Source of the DNA: Catonia carolina
Taxonomy: Eukaryota; Arthropoda; Insecta; Hemiptera; Achilidae
Assembly: GCA_035578175.1 (NCBI GenBank)
Contig: JAQMRL010000014.1
Location: 10,764,274 to 10,828,273 of the forward strand
Direction: 5' to 3'
DNA length: 64,000 nt
The notes below the pieces were generated by a model that was given only the letters and a program-made list of their open reading frames with translations, made no database searches and was not told where the DNA came from. Position 1 is the first letter of the stretch, and every line of letters starts with the position of its first letter. This document shows, piece after piece, positions 20,000 through 32,708 of this stretch. The position numbers and the translations under genes were made by a program.

Positions 20000-20630
20000 A
20001 ATTCATCTTCTCGTCGTGCCTATCCGTTTCGGATGTTGGCGATCATCATGAATATTTTTATCATATTAGTCGCAATTCGGAACAATTCTGTAGAGCTCTT
20101 ACCGAACCGGTGTTGGTTCCAGAACCCTCTAGCAAGAGAGTTTTTAAAAGTGTTGATATAAATAATAATAGTTGATAAATTAGGAGATACGTTGTCGTAT
20201 TGTAAAGGTCAGAGGGGTTTTCAATGCAATGGGTTCAGTGTTTCGGAGCAAGGTAATGTTTGTGACAGAAAACGTAGTGGTCAACCACTCTCTTGACAGA
20301 TGACGTTTTAGAGAATGTGAAAACAAGATAGCTCAATTCTCCAGTGTCTCTCAAAATCGGATGATCAGCCTAAAAATTGACATTTTTCTGGTGGAAGAAC
20401 AACAAAAAATTTAATTTAAATGATTCTTTTACACTCGCGTAAAATTTTGTAGCAAAATATTGTTCAAGAATGAAAAACCGTTGTTCTCATTCAGACATTC
20501 TGTTCATAAAACGACCGGAAACGGCACAAAGATTTTTCACATCTCAAGGAGAATCAACTCACTTCTGAATCTATATCGGTTGAATAGGGCTACTCAACTC
20601 CGTGTCACAAAACAAAATTACCCTTTCTTA
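20000..20630. repeat. Repeated sequence shared with 28,980-29,620 and 61,240-61,340
   Basis: It contains GATGTTGGCGATCATCATGA and CGGAACAATTCTGTAGAGCT, which recur in the right arm and near 61,260. It is a dispersed non-coding repeat. A short frame at 20,460-20,648 matches no family I know. Confidence 0.5.
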
Positions 20631-21406
20631 GAAAAAAATCTGGTGTAAAGCACTCACACAACTTTTTTTTGCCAATGCAAATAATTAACAATAAACATAA
20701 CATTAGTAATAAAACATTAGAAATAAACAAAAAACTAACTTTAATAAATGTAACCTAATTTTAATCATAAGTGAAAGACCCAAAATGAAAATCAATCTCA
20801 GTTTAGCTTAAAAATACGGAAAATCTCTCTTTCACGCTAAACTAGGCTCTGAGAAAAATGCTTTAAATAAAAGTTGTAAATCATTAAATTTGCTATAAAT
20901 TTTATTATATACATCTTTGTCATTGAACCCATACTAAGGCTAAAATCTTAAAAGTTCGATTTTTCACACGTTTTCGTGAGAAAAAACAGAAAATTGCTAA
21001 TTACCGCTCAACTAAGCGTTATACAACAAAATGTTTCAATTAGAAGTTGTAGGTTTTTAAATTTTCTACGACTTTTATTATATACATTTTTGCGCTAAAA
21101 TGCATATTGAAGCCAATCTTATAAACGCAATATTTTTGCGTGAAAACAGCCTCACCAAGACTTTCAGCAGACATGTCGCCTACCCTATCTTGTAGACCAT
21201 ACAAAATTTAGTAAATGAGGCTTTTTTCAAAAAAGTTGTAGGACCCGGTTTTGAGAAAATTGCAATTGAAAAATTACATGAATAAACTACTACTTACGGT
21301 CGACCGATTTTGATGAAAAATTTCGTGTGGGGTCCGGTAGTCGTATGTAACTTAACTTTCAAGTTTCAAGTTCGTACGATGTTCCGTTCTTGACATATTT
21401 TGATCT

Positions 21407-21438
<32 letters not shown>

Positions 21439-21661
21439 TACACACACGAACACACACTCTCTCTTTCACATACACACACACACGCGCACGCGCGCACACA
21501 CACACACATATATATATATACACACAGACAAATCGCTAAAAACATCTTTTTGGGATTCAGGGGATCTGGAAACCTGTAGTTCCAGTGAAAACTCGATTTT
21601 GAAAAATCGACATGAAAACAATACTTTCCTTCCTTATGTTCATATAGGCAAGAGAAAGTAA
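20631..21661 (-). repeat. Dispersed repeat C with CA microsatellite
   Basis: Second left-arm copy of repeat C. It holds a (CA)n-rich stretch at about 21,411-21,530 with TA steps. The partner in the right arm is 28,017-28,968, so this copy predates the duplication. Confidence 0.7.
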
Positions 21662-21867
21662 ATCTAGGACATTTACAATTGGGTAAATAAAATTGTATAA
21701 TTTTTAAAATTCACTCTGTATATGTGTGTAAAATTTCATTTTTTATCCTTAATCAATCCTAAGAAAAACGTACCTAAAAGTAGCAAATTTAACATTAGCG
21801 GGATACAAACTACAGTCTCCGCTTAAGTAACTAGTAGAAGTAAATAAAATAAAATGATCGTTCTTAC

Positions 21868-21885
21868 CTTTCTTTTATCCACCAT
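21868..21885 (-). CDS. Candidate 5' micro-exon of the left receptor copy
   Basis: An 18-base open stretch codes for MVDKRK and ends at a GTAAGA donor. It would join in phase 0 to the acceptor before 15,642. The identical stretch with the same donor is in the right arm (27,805-27,822). No transcript evidence is available. Confidence 0.35.
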
Positions 21886-22885
21886 GATTACAAAAAACTA
21901 ACCAGTATTTATACCGCTTTTATAACTTTTTATGACTTTATTATTATTGTTTAGAAATAGTTTATTATTATACAGGTGGTACATTCGGAATGATAACCTC
22001 CATCGGGATCTGAACATTGAAACGGTGGATGAGGAAAAGAAAAGATTTGAAAGGAGTCACGAAGACCGACTTTACGTAATGTAAATGTTGTGGCACTGCA
22101 ACTCCTCGATAACTCAGACATAATTAAAAGACTTAAGCGCCAGAAAACTTTCGAATTGGTTTGATTTAGAAGATATCTTATATTAGTCTACTTTGCATTC
22201 ATTTGTAGTAATCAATTTTGTAATAAATTATCCTGTAAAGCAGTTGTACATTAATTATCTTGTAAAATCTTGATTTGTTTTATAAGTAAGAATATATATT
22301 GGTTTTTAGAAAATAAGAATCTTTTATTTTAGAAAATAATAATAGTATGTTAAGTTTGAAAATAATAAATAGGTGTAGCCTATTTAGAAAATAAGATAAC
22401 TTATATAGTTGTTCCATAAATGTATTTTGTGTATTTCATAGAAATTTTATGAATCAGTAACAAATTTTGTTTATTTCTTGATGATTATTTAAATGTGTAA
22501 TAATAAGTAATATTAGGTGTAAAGCTGTAGCCTACTTGGGTAAATTTAACATAGAAAATAAGAATAACAATAGGAAATACTAATATTTAAAATTAAGAGT
22601 AGCATTAGAGTTATATCTTAAATAATTGGTATTGTTGGAAAATAAGAGTTGCTATTGGGTTTTATTTTCTAATGATAATGTAATCCTTAGGTATTGTACA
22701 ATGCAATATTTTTTTCTACAATATCTCAATTAAAAGTACTGTAGCTTTGACTGTGTAATTCTTTCGAGATCTGGTAATTAATAAATATTTAAACTTCCTT
22801 TTAATTTTATAATAATATTTGTTTACAAATCAATCAATTAATTTTCTTATAACTACTAGTAACTTATAGTTTAATTTTTGTTTAA
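21886..22885. other. Inner end of left arm, AT-rich
   Basis: It pairs with about 26,400-27,800. I see no gene. Similarity to the right arm fades out at about 22,885, which is the inner edge of the inverted duplication. Confidence 0.6.
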
Positions 22886-22939
22886 GTCATTAGGTATGTA
22901 CATACTCGTGCGATTTCTTATTCGACTTTTGATTCGACG

Positions 22940-23314
22940 TGTGATGTCGCATGCGACATTTCACTTGTCCGTAATCGTTCGAAGAGCTTTATCCCAAAAA
23001 AAACATTGCGACGCTTGTTTCCCAATCGCGTCATTTCTAAGATCGGAGACATTTTATGGCCAGCCAGATCACCAAATCTCTCTGCATGTGATTTCTTTCT
23101 ATGGGGACACTTAAAATCACGTGTTTTCCAATTTCCACCGCCTCGAAATGTACTGGAGCTTAAAGAACGGATACGTGCAGAAGTGGCACGAATTCCTACA
23201 GCCACGTTACGAAACTTGATGAATAACCTTTTTTTATGTGCTGTACGAGTACGAACCTGTGTGCACGAGTTCAGGAATTTGTGCGACAAAATGGAGGACA
23301 TCTTTATTACATGA
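22940..23314 (+). pseudogene. Mariner-like transposase C-terminal fragment in the spacer
   Basis: From about 23,000 the reading is LRRLFPNRVISKIGDILWPA, then RSPNLSACDFFLWGHLKSRV, and later ELKERIRAEVARIPTATLR. It resembles the end of the transposase at 18,550. SPD is changed to SPN, but the Asp of CDFF remains. No inverted repeats or N-terminal half are seen. Confidence 0.7.
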
Positions 23315-23532
23315 CTTTCAAGTAATTTATAAAAAAATTGTAAATATGTAAGTATTGCTTGGTATATTCTAAATTAATTAAACTAAATTTTTTAACTTCC
23401 TCACGGTGTGTTCATAATCGCCCGGTTCACTGCCTCACCCGGTATAATATTCAAAAAAACATTTTACATTTACCTTTACAGTCAAAATTCAATGATTAAG
23501 CATGTAAGGTTTGCTATTATTATTCGGGTGGT

Positions 23533-23548
23533 GGGGGGGGGGGGGGTA
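23533..23548 (+). repeat. Poly-G run
   Basis: An uninterrupted G run of about 15 bases in AT-rich sequence. A similar run is at about 40,331-40,344. Confidence 0.8.
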
Positions 23549-23609
23549 ATCGCGAAATATTAATTTTATTTATTTTTACTATTTGGGGGTCGAGGAAAAA
23601 AAAAGGTTG

Positions 23610-26270
23610 AGAATCACTGCTATAGAGGCAGACATAATATTGATTTCAGAAACGCATTTTACGCAACAACACACATTTAAAATTCCTGGTTTTGACATAT
23701 ACAACACAAATTCTCCGGATGGAAGAGCACATGGTGGGTCGGCTCTACTCATTAAGAATACTATTGTTAACTACCAGTTATCTCCATATCAAACGGATGA
23801 GATTCAAGCCAGTAGTGTTGTGGTAACAGACTGGATAGGTCCACTTCACATATCCGCTGCTTATTTACCGCCACAATATAGACTGTCTCCTGAAATTCTT
23901 GTCACGTTTATCAACAGTTTAGGAAGACGGTTTATGGTTGGAGCTGATTTTAATTCGAAAACTACATACTGGGGCTCAAGATTAACATCTCCAAGAGGAC
24001 GAGTTCTACTTACTGTGATTCAAGATCATCAGTTATCATGCTTGTCTACAGGTGAGCCCACGGATTGGCCGACTGATGAAAACAGAGTGCCAGATCTTTT
24101 AAATTTTTTCGTGACGAAAGGTATTCCAGACGTTTAAGCAAACATTGAATCAAGTTTCGATCTGTCATCCGATCACTCACCAGTCATCGTTTCACTCAGT
24201 CAAAACCTGCAAACTCAATCGCCTCTTCCAGCCTTACACAATAAAAATACTGCTTGGGATTCGTTTAGAACTTTAGTGGAAGAAAATCTTGATTGCTACT
24301 TGAGATTAAAAGACACGACCGATATTGACGGCGCTGTAGAACTTCTAACTAAAACGATTCAAACTGCTGGATGGGAAGCTACACCAGTTATTAGGCACGC
24401 AAAGCAAACCGCAAATCTAGCAGGTTACTTAAAACAAGCCATTACTGAAAAACAACGACTACGACGACATTGGCAACGCTCTAGGAATCTGCATGACAAA
24501 AGGCTCTTCAATAACGCTGCCCAAACTTTGAAACAAATGTTACAGAATTTTACTAATGACTCATACAACAATATTTGGAACTCTCTTCTCCTTACAACGC
24601 GACAAACTATTCTTTGTGGAAGCAAATAAAGAAAGCTAAACGTCCGAAGCAACACACATCTCCATTTAAAACTTCAACTGGTTGGGCTAAAACTAATCAT
24701 GACAAGGCTGAAGCGGTTGCCGAATACCTAACAGCGGTTTTTAAACCTTTCCCATCTGAATGCAATTTAGACGATGAAAAAGAATTATTTGAATTTTTTA
24801 GTTCTCCGTTTAAAATGAGTTCTCCAATAAAAGTATTTAAATTGCCTGAAGTAAAACACACCATTAAAGTAAATTTGAATAAAGCACCAAGTTTTGACCT
24901 CATCACAGGGGAAATTTTGAAAGAACTTCCTGACAAAGGCTTCCCTTAGGCTGATTACAATAATTTTTAATGCAATATTGCGTCTGCAGTACATTCCTTC
25001 TAACTGGAACGTTGCTCAAATTATAATTATTCTAAAACCTGGGAAGCCACCACTGAAATATCATCTTACAGACCAATAAGTTTGTTGCCAATTCTTTCAA
25101 AAGTATTTGGAAAATTATTGCTTCAGAGATTACACCCAGTTCTGGATACCATATGTCTCATTCCGAATTGCCAGTTTTGGTTTCAGAGAAGGTCATGGTA
25201 CGATTGAGCAAATTCACAGAGTTGTAAACAACATCTACAAAGCACTTGAAGAAAAGAAATATTGCTCCACGGCATTCCTTGACATCAAGCAAGCCTTTGA
25301 CAAAGTGTGGCATGCAGGTCTTCTTTTTAAAATGAAACAAAATCTTCCCATCAGTATTACTCAATTATTGCATCTTATTTGGAGGACCGATACTTTACAG
25401 TGAAGTATAAAGACGAACAATCATCTTTAAAATTAATTGAAGCTGGCGTTTCTCAAGGAAGCGTGCTGTCTCCTGTTTTGTACACCATTTACACTTCTGA
25501 TCTTCCGCAAAATGACAACACTACAGTGGCAACATTTGCCGACGACACGGCCATTCAGGCAATACACGAAGATGCACAAATTGCATCTCAACACGTGCAG
25601 CAACACTTAGACAGCGTACAAAATTGGCAAAAAAGTGGCGTATAAAAACAAATGAACAAAAGAGTCTGCACGTCACATTTACACTAAAACGGAAACATGT
25701 TCACCAGTGTTTTTTAACAACGTACAAATTTCACAATCCGATACGGCAAAATATCTTGGCCTCCACCTGGACAGGCGTCTAACATGGAGGACTCACATAT
25801 GGAACAAACGAAAACAGTTAAATCTTAAATACCAACAAATGTACTGGATGCTTAATGAAAAATCCAAATTATCGGCACAAAATAAATTCTTACTTTATAA
25901 AACTGTACTTAAACCTGTGTGGACATATGGGATACAACTCTGGGGCACAGCAGGTCACAGTGGCATTGAAATAATTCTACGATTTCATTTAAAATACTTC
26001 GAAACATCAGGGACTCGCCTTGGTACATATCCAACACTATATTGCACGGAGACACGAACACTCCCACGGTACACGAAGCTATACAGAAATTTTGCACCAT
26101 TAACCAAACAAGACTTGAAATCATCAGAATCCAGAAGCCATCAATCTCCTAGACAACAGTGAAACACACAGAAGACTATACAGACTACACCATACAGATT
26201 TATTTTAATATGTGATTGTGTAATTTATTTTACATTCAAGGCAATTGAATTTTACAATTCAACAAAATGG
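23610..26270 (+). pseudogene. Jockey-clade LINE, frameshifted, in the palindrome spacer
   Basis: Endonuclease part (23,625-24,135): ADIILISETHFTQQ, LHISAAYLPPQ and VGADFNSKTTYWGSRLTS. Reverse transcriptase part (24,600-25,640) in several frames: VSQGSVLSPVLYTIYTSDLP and the catalytic FADDTA box. The C-terminal part (25,707-26,162) has KYLGLHLDRRLTWRTHI and YGIQLWGTA. Domain order and motifs fit Jockey-type elements, whose protein nicks DNA and reverse-transcribes its RNA at the target. At least five frame breaks make it dead. The 5' end and ORF1 are missing. Its 3' end lies near 26,270, just before the right arm begins. Confidence 0.85.
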
Positions 26271-26593
26271 AAAATTTTATAGAGTAATACCAAGGGGTAT
26301 TACTCACTCATGATTTATACTTACAACTACTTCTGTTATCTATACTAACTTACTATAACTTTTGTTATCTACTCATTGTTCTATGAGAGTAGATCGTAGA
26401 TTTACAGCTATTCAAAAAAATTAAAAAACATAAGTTACTAGTAATTATAAAAGAAATAATTGATTAATTTGTTAACAAATACTAATTATAAAATTAAAAG
26501 AGAGTTTTATTATTTATTAATTACCAGATCCCGAAAGAACTACACAGTCAAAGCTACAGTACTTTATTTTATTGAGATATTGTAGAAAAATAG

Positions 26594-26975
26594 ATGGCAC
26601 TGGACGTTTCCGAAGTAAAACAATTTAACATGGACAGATTATTCAGCATCTATTTCTATTTTGATCTCACTTCTATTTCGGTTTAATAAATTTAAAATAT
26701 TGTAGCTTTTCCTAACCAAACAGTTACAAGTTTTCTAAATTTATAATTTATTACGGGAGTTTCTGTTGATGTATTCAAATACAATTGTTTTCTTTTGTTA
26801 TTTACTTTCCGTTTTTAAAAATAGTGACACGTGATGCAATAGATTTTTTTGAATCTATTTCCAAAATAGACTCGATCAAATACAAAAGTAATACAGAATT
26901 ATTCCTGTATATATTTTTTTTATTTATTTATTGTAACTAGTCTTAGACTAACGAAAAGTTTTATTCAAACTTAAA
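26594..26975. other. Right-arm-only segment, about 380 bp
   Basis: The left arm goes from ATATTGTAGAAAAA almost directly to AGGATTACATTATC, while here about 380 bases intervene. I could not recognise terminal repeats or a family. Confidence 0.4.
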
Positions 26976-27776
26976 CTACCAAAGGATTACATTATCATTA
27001 GAAAATAAAACCCAATAGCAACTCTTTTTTTCTAACAATACCAATTATTTAAGATATAACTCTAATGCTACTCTTAATTTTAAATATTAGTATTTCCTAT
27101 TGTTATTCTTATTTTCTGTGTTAAATTTACCCAAGTAGGCTACAGCTTTACACCTAATATTACTTATTATTACACATTTAAATAATCATCAAGAAATAAA
27201 CAAAATTTGTTACTGATTCATAAAATTCCTATGAAATACACAAAATACATTTATGGAACAACTATATAAGTTATCTTATTTTCTAAATAGGCTACACCTA
27301 TTTATTATTTTCAAACTTAACATACTATTATTATTTTCTAAAATAAAAGATTCTTATTTTCTAAAAAATATATATATATATTCTTACTTATAAAACAAAA
27401 AAAGATTTTACAAGATAATTAATGTACAACTGCTTTACAGGATAATTTATTACAAAATTGATTACTACAAATGAATGCAAAATAGACTAATATAAGAAAT
27501 CTTCTAAATCAAACCAATTCGAAGGTTTTCTGGCGATTAAGTCTTCTAATTATGTCTGAGTTATCGAGGAGTTGCAGTGCCACAACATTTACATGACGTA
27601 AAGTCGGTTTTCGTGACTCCTTGCAAATCTTTTCTTTTCCTCATCCACCGTTTCAATGTTCAGATCCCGATGGAGGTTATCATTCCGAATGTACCACCTG
27701 TATAATAATAAACTATTTCTAAACAATAATAATAAAGTCATAAAAAGTTATAATCAGAGAAAAGTTATAAAAGCGG

Positions 27777-27784
27777 TATAAATA
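27777..27784 (+). promoter_or_regulatory. TATA-like box near the candidate micro-exon
   Basis: TATAAATA lies 21 bases upstream of the ATG at 27,805. The same box is kept in the left arm. The spacing would put a start site at or after that ATG, so its role is uncertain. Confidence 0.25.
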
Positions 27785-27804
27785 CTGGTTAGTTTTTTGT
27801 AATC

Positions 27805-27822
27805 ATGGTGGATAAAAGAAAG
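27805..27822 (+). CDS. Candidate 5' micro-exon of the right receptor copy
   Basis: ATGGTGGATAAAAGAAAG is followed by GTAAGA. Joined in phase 0 to the CCAG acceptor before 31,855 it would add MVDKRK to the receptor N-terminus across a 4.0 kb intron. It is identical in the left arm although the surrounding introns have diverged. Confidence 0.35.
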
Positions 27823-28016
27823 GTAAGAACGATCATTTTATTTTATTTACTTCTACTGGTTACTTAAGCGGAGACTGTACTTTGTATCCCGCTAATGTTA
27901 AATTTGCTACTTTCAGGTACATTTTTTTTAGGATTAAGGATAAAAAATGAAATTTTACACACATATACAGAGTGAATTTTTAGTTCTTTTACCCAATTGT
28001 AAATGTCCTGCATTTC

Positions 28017-28968
28017 TTTCTCTTGCCTATATGAACATAAGGAAGGAAAGTATTGTTTTCATGTCGATTTTTCGAAATCGATTTTTCACCGGAACTACAG
28101 GTTTTCAGATCCCCTGAATCCCAAAAGCATGTTTTTAGTGATTGGTCTGTGTGTGTGTGTGTGCGTGCGCGCGTAAATGTTTTTGTGTCTGTCTGTCTGT
28201 GTGAACAAAATATCTCAAGAACGGAACATCGTACGAACTTGAAACTTGAATCTTAAGTCATATACCACTACTGGACCCGACACGAACAATTTAATCAAAA
28301 CCGGAAGTAGTAGTTTATTCGTGTAATTTTTCACTTTTTGCAATTTTCTCATAAACGGGTACTACAATTTTTTTTGAAAATAGCCTCATTTACTAAATTT
28401 TGTATGCTCTACAAGATAGGGTAAGCGACATGTCTGCTGAAATTCTTGGTGATGCTGTTTTCACGTAAAAAATTGTGTTTTCTTAGATTGCGGCTTCAAT
28501 ATGCATTTTAGCGCAAAAATGTATATAATAAAAATTGTACAAAAAATTGTATAAAAAACCTACAACTTCTAATTGAAATATTTTTTTATATAACGCTTAG
28601 TTTAGCGGTAATTAGCAGTTTTCTGTTTTTTTTTCACGAAAACGTGTGAAAAATCGAATTTTTTAAGATTTCAGCCTTATTATGGATTTAACGACAAAAA
28701 TGTATATAATAAAATTTATAGGAAGTTAATAGATCTACAACTTTTATATTAGCATTTTTTCCTACAGAGCCTAGTTTAGCGTGAAAGCAAGATTTTCCAT
28801 ATTTTTAAGCTAAACTGAGGTTGATTTTCATTGCGTATTTAACTCATGATTAAAATTATGTTATGTTTATTAAAGTTAATTTTGTGTTTATTTCTAATGT
28901 TGCGTTTATTGTTATTTATTTGCAATGGCAAGAGAATGTTGCGTGAGTGTTTCACACCAAACTTTTTC
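28017..28968 (+). repeat. Dispersed repeat C, right-arm copy
   Basis: Partner of 20,631-21,661. It contains a (GT)n stretch at about 28,149-28,170. Only one C copy occurs in this arm, versus two in the left. Confidence 0.7.
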
Positions 28969-29689
28969 CGAGGAAAGGGAAATGTTGTTTTGTGACACGA
29001 AGTTGGTTAGCCCTTTTCAACCGATACAGATTCCAGAAGTGAGTTGATTCTCCTTTAGCTGTGAAAATTTTTTGTCCCGTTTCCGGTCGTGTTGCGAAAC
29101 AAATGTCTGAATGACAACAACGGGTTTTCATTCTTGAATAATATTTTGCTACAAAATCGTACGCGAGTATAAAAGAATCATTTTAAATTAAATTTGTTGG
29201 TGTTCTTCCAGCGGAAAATATGTCAATTTTTAGGCTGACAAACCAATTTCGAGAGACAGTGGAGAATTGAGCAATCTTGTTTTCACATTCTCTAAATCGT
29301 CATCTGTCAAGAGAGTGGTCGGCCACTACGATTTCTGTCGCAAACATTACCTTGCTCCGAATCACTGAACCCATTGCATTGAAAACCCCTCTGACCTTTC
29401 CAATAAGACAACGTATCTCCTAATTTATCAACTATTATTATTTATATTAACACTTTTAAAAACTCGGTTTTGCTAGAGGGTTCTGGAACCAACACCGGTT
29501 TGGTAAGAGCTCTACGAAATTGTTCCGAATTGCGACTAATATGATAGTAATATTCATGATGATTGCCAACATCCGAACTGGCTAGGCACGACAAGAAGAT
29601 AATATCGGCTTATTTCCAAGAAATATTTAGAAATATAGTGTATAAATGGTTAGATATAGTATAGACCTATTGTGTGACGGCTACCTGAG

Positions 29690-30692
29690 GGGTCGGTATA
29701 TCTACTATCGGTTTTATTATAATCATAAACACCCGAGTTTGAACCCATGTATCTACAAAACTCTGAGTCGGATTTCAACATACTTTACATCAAAATTTAG
29801 CTTATTTCTTTAAGCGTTGACCTGTAATAGTCCTATATTTTTAACGTTGTCTAAAAATTGCCATATCGTGGTTGAAAGACAAAAAAACCGGGTTTTTTGC
29901 TACCGCAACATATTTTATGCGTGTAGAGGATATATTAATAACATGTTATGTTAATAACATGAAATATTGATTGGACAATGTTGTGGTAGATTTTTTAAAA
30001 ATTCGAAAAAACGATTTTAAGGGGTGGACGGGCGCTACTATGCATGTTGCCTGAATCTGACTGTCTACCTTGATTGACAATGCAGTCTGTCAGTTCAGGT
30101 AGTCAGTCAGACAGGATGTCACATACATAAACTGTCAACATGGAGATTAGTACCCATCCCTCGCATTACCGAGTTTTTTTTTTAATTTTAAATATTCTAC
30201 CACAACATTGGTCAATGAATATTTCATGTTATTAACATATTTGGACAAAGTTTTTTTACGCTGAATAAATCGATAGTTTGCCCGTGCCGAACGATCGTGC
30301 GGTTACCGAGATAACAAGGTTTCAGAATTTTGTTAGTAAAACAATATTTAAATGATGTACAAATTCGAAATTTCGTGCACGCTGTAGGAATATAATTGAC
30401 TATGTTGTGTTATAATTTCAAACTTTTCGGTAACATAATTTTCGATTTACACGCTTCTAAACGCATGAAATTTGTTGCGGTAGCAAACACCCGGGTCTAT
30501 TTGTCTTCCAACCTCGATATGGCAATTTTTGAACCACATTAAAAATATAGGACTATTATGGGTCAACGCATAATAAAATGAGCTAAATTCTAATGTAAAA
30601 TATGTTGAAATCCGACTCATAGTTTTTTAGTAGCAAGGGTTCAAACTCGGGTGTCTATGATTGTAAAACCGATGGTAAGTGTATCTTTCCTT
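29690..30692. repeat. Foldback repeat F, right-arm copy with internal deletion
   Basis: The outer ends (ATAAACACCCGAGTTTGAAC and GTTCAAACTCGGGTGTCTAT) are inverted copies of each other and extend into ATCGGTTTTATTATAATCAT. About 300 bases of one arm are missing compared with 17,735-19,925. Confidence 0.72.
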
Positions 30693-30993
30693 TTATAGTA
30701 CGTTATTTCTTAGTTGAGTCTTAGCGAAAACAAGTCACGGGGCTAGAGGAACTAACAGAGCAGAGTGTTTAAAAAATTCTGTTTAGCCTACAGTACGCCC
30801 GCTCGTACCTTTCATGCTGTTGCGTACTTTTACACGACAACTATTGAACCAGCTATTGAATTTAAAATCCATAGGTCGAATTAGTTTATGAAGAGTGGAC
30901 CGACTAATGTTGGGTAAATCAGGACCATTAGTGACAACCGACAAAGTCTTATTTAAAGTAGGTAACTAATTTGTAAAGAAAAATTGATGAATA

Positions 30994-31353
30994 TTAAGTC
31001 TTAAAGCATTTTTTTGTTGATATTATCAAATTTGTCTGAAACAGACGTTTTACGTTTTCTTTTTTAACTGAGGTTTGTAAAACACCACTCTGTTTAAATT
31101 GTTTTCGTACTCTGTGAACACTTGAACAAGATACACCGGTAAATTCAGCAATAAGTGATTCTATCTCTTTACTTTCTAGGTTAGGATATTTATTAGTAAT
31201 TTTTTTGAAAACATTAATTGCAATTGTCTTTTCTCCGCTTCGTAAAGGTTTCCGATTTTTAAGTATAATGTTACTTTCGAAAGAAGAAGGTTCGTCCGCC
31301 ATCGTAAATACATCTTTTGTCGCACAATCACGTACACAACCACGCACTAACAC
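30994..31353 (-). pseudogene. N-terminal helix-turn-helix domain of a DDE transposase (right arm)
   Basis: Partner of 16,143-16,502. It reads MADEPSSFESNIILKNRKPL, AINVFKKITNKYPN and TGVSCSSVHRVRKQFKQSG, then loses the basic tail by substitutions. The catalytic domain is absent. Confidence 0.6.
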
Positions 31354-31854
31354 TCAAAAACTAAGAAAAAATATGAAATTTGATGCGAATAAATAGAATT
31401 TAACATCAAATCGCACACTGAATCATGAAGATATTACAAACCACTACCTATTCCAAAATGTGACTGACTTACTCTACACACGATTAATTTTGTTTTGATT
31501 ACACCAATCTATAAATAACTGATAATTCATGTGAAATGAAAATAATTTGTGTAAAAAAATTACAAAACCATTACAATTTTAATATTAGGCCTATTGCACT
31601 ATACCACTGACGATTGAATTGAAAAAATGTAATGAGTGGGTGTTTTTTTTTAGATCACCGGTTAGCTTGCAAAGAGTTCACCCAAGGCCACGCGTGCTTG
31701 CGTGCTGTGTATTTACAGAGACTAATATATACGCAGTTTGTTTACAACAGGACTCAACTAACAAAAAACGGACTATAGATATTGACACAAAACTTTCCTT
31801 AACTATCCTTTCCTTTCAATTTGTGCGCTTTTTCATAAAATCCTTTCATTCCAG

Positions 31855-32708
31855 ATGAACGATATTACAGGAGCTTCAAGTGAATTAACAAGAAAAGTTA
31901 AATCATTATTAAAAAATATTGGAATTGATACGAAGGCAAATAAATCTTCAATTAATACAAAATTATTGTTACTATTATCGATATATTTCTTTATATCGAG
32001 GTTCACTAATATGGTTATTCGATGGAGTAATTTAGAAGACAGATTTCTGTCATTAGAAGATGTAAATTTAACTATTACTATGACAGCGTTAATTTTGCAT
32101 TCATTAACAAATATTAATGATATCAACACAACCTTATCAATTATTGACCAACGGTACTATAAATTGAACAATGAAATCAAAATATCGAAAACTTTAAAAA
32201 AATATGTAGATAATTTTATGCTTGAGGAAAATAGACGAAGTATATTTATATATCATAATATTTGGTTTATTGCTTTCAATATCTTACTAGTGCCAACCAT
32301 CGAATCTATCTACACAATCATCAAAAATGGTAAAAATATTTATATCGTAACTGTAGATGATTTATCTTTACCAATGGAACACTATTATTTTTTTGGTAAA
32401 TCTATTTCAATGTATATTTTAATATACATTTTACAAATAATTTACGTTTTAAGTTTTATTCCTGTTTCATATACAATATTTATAAATATATTAGCTGTGA
32501 AAAAAGTTACATCTCAAATAATTTTAAGAAGTATAAAATTAAAGGAAATTACACGAGTTGATTTTAAAAACAGTGATTATAATGATTCCAAAAATTATAT
32601 TAATAAAAAACATGGATATAAGTATTATAAAAAATATACAAATTTTCAAGAAGAAGTATTTAAAATAGAATTTCATAATTTGATTAGACATCATCAGATT
32701 GTTATCAG
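31855..32708 (+). CDS. Odorant receptor right copy, exon 1
   Basis: 854 bases, coding for 284 residues and two bases of the next codon. It begins MNDITGASSELTRKVKSLLK and ends FHNLIRHHQIVI, followed by donor GTAAGTTT. It is uninterrupted; the left-arm copy carries the Sola-like insertion after the codon matching F131. Confidence 0.9.

Noticed and set aside
21411..21530. CA/TA-rich stretch as a CRISPR-like or regulatory array
   Set aside because: It is a simple microsatellite inside repeat C with no spacer structure; CRISPR arrays are not expected in an insect genome.
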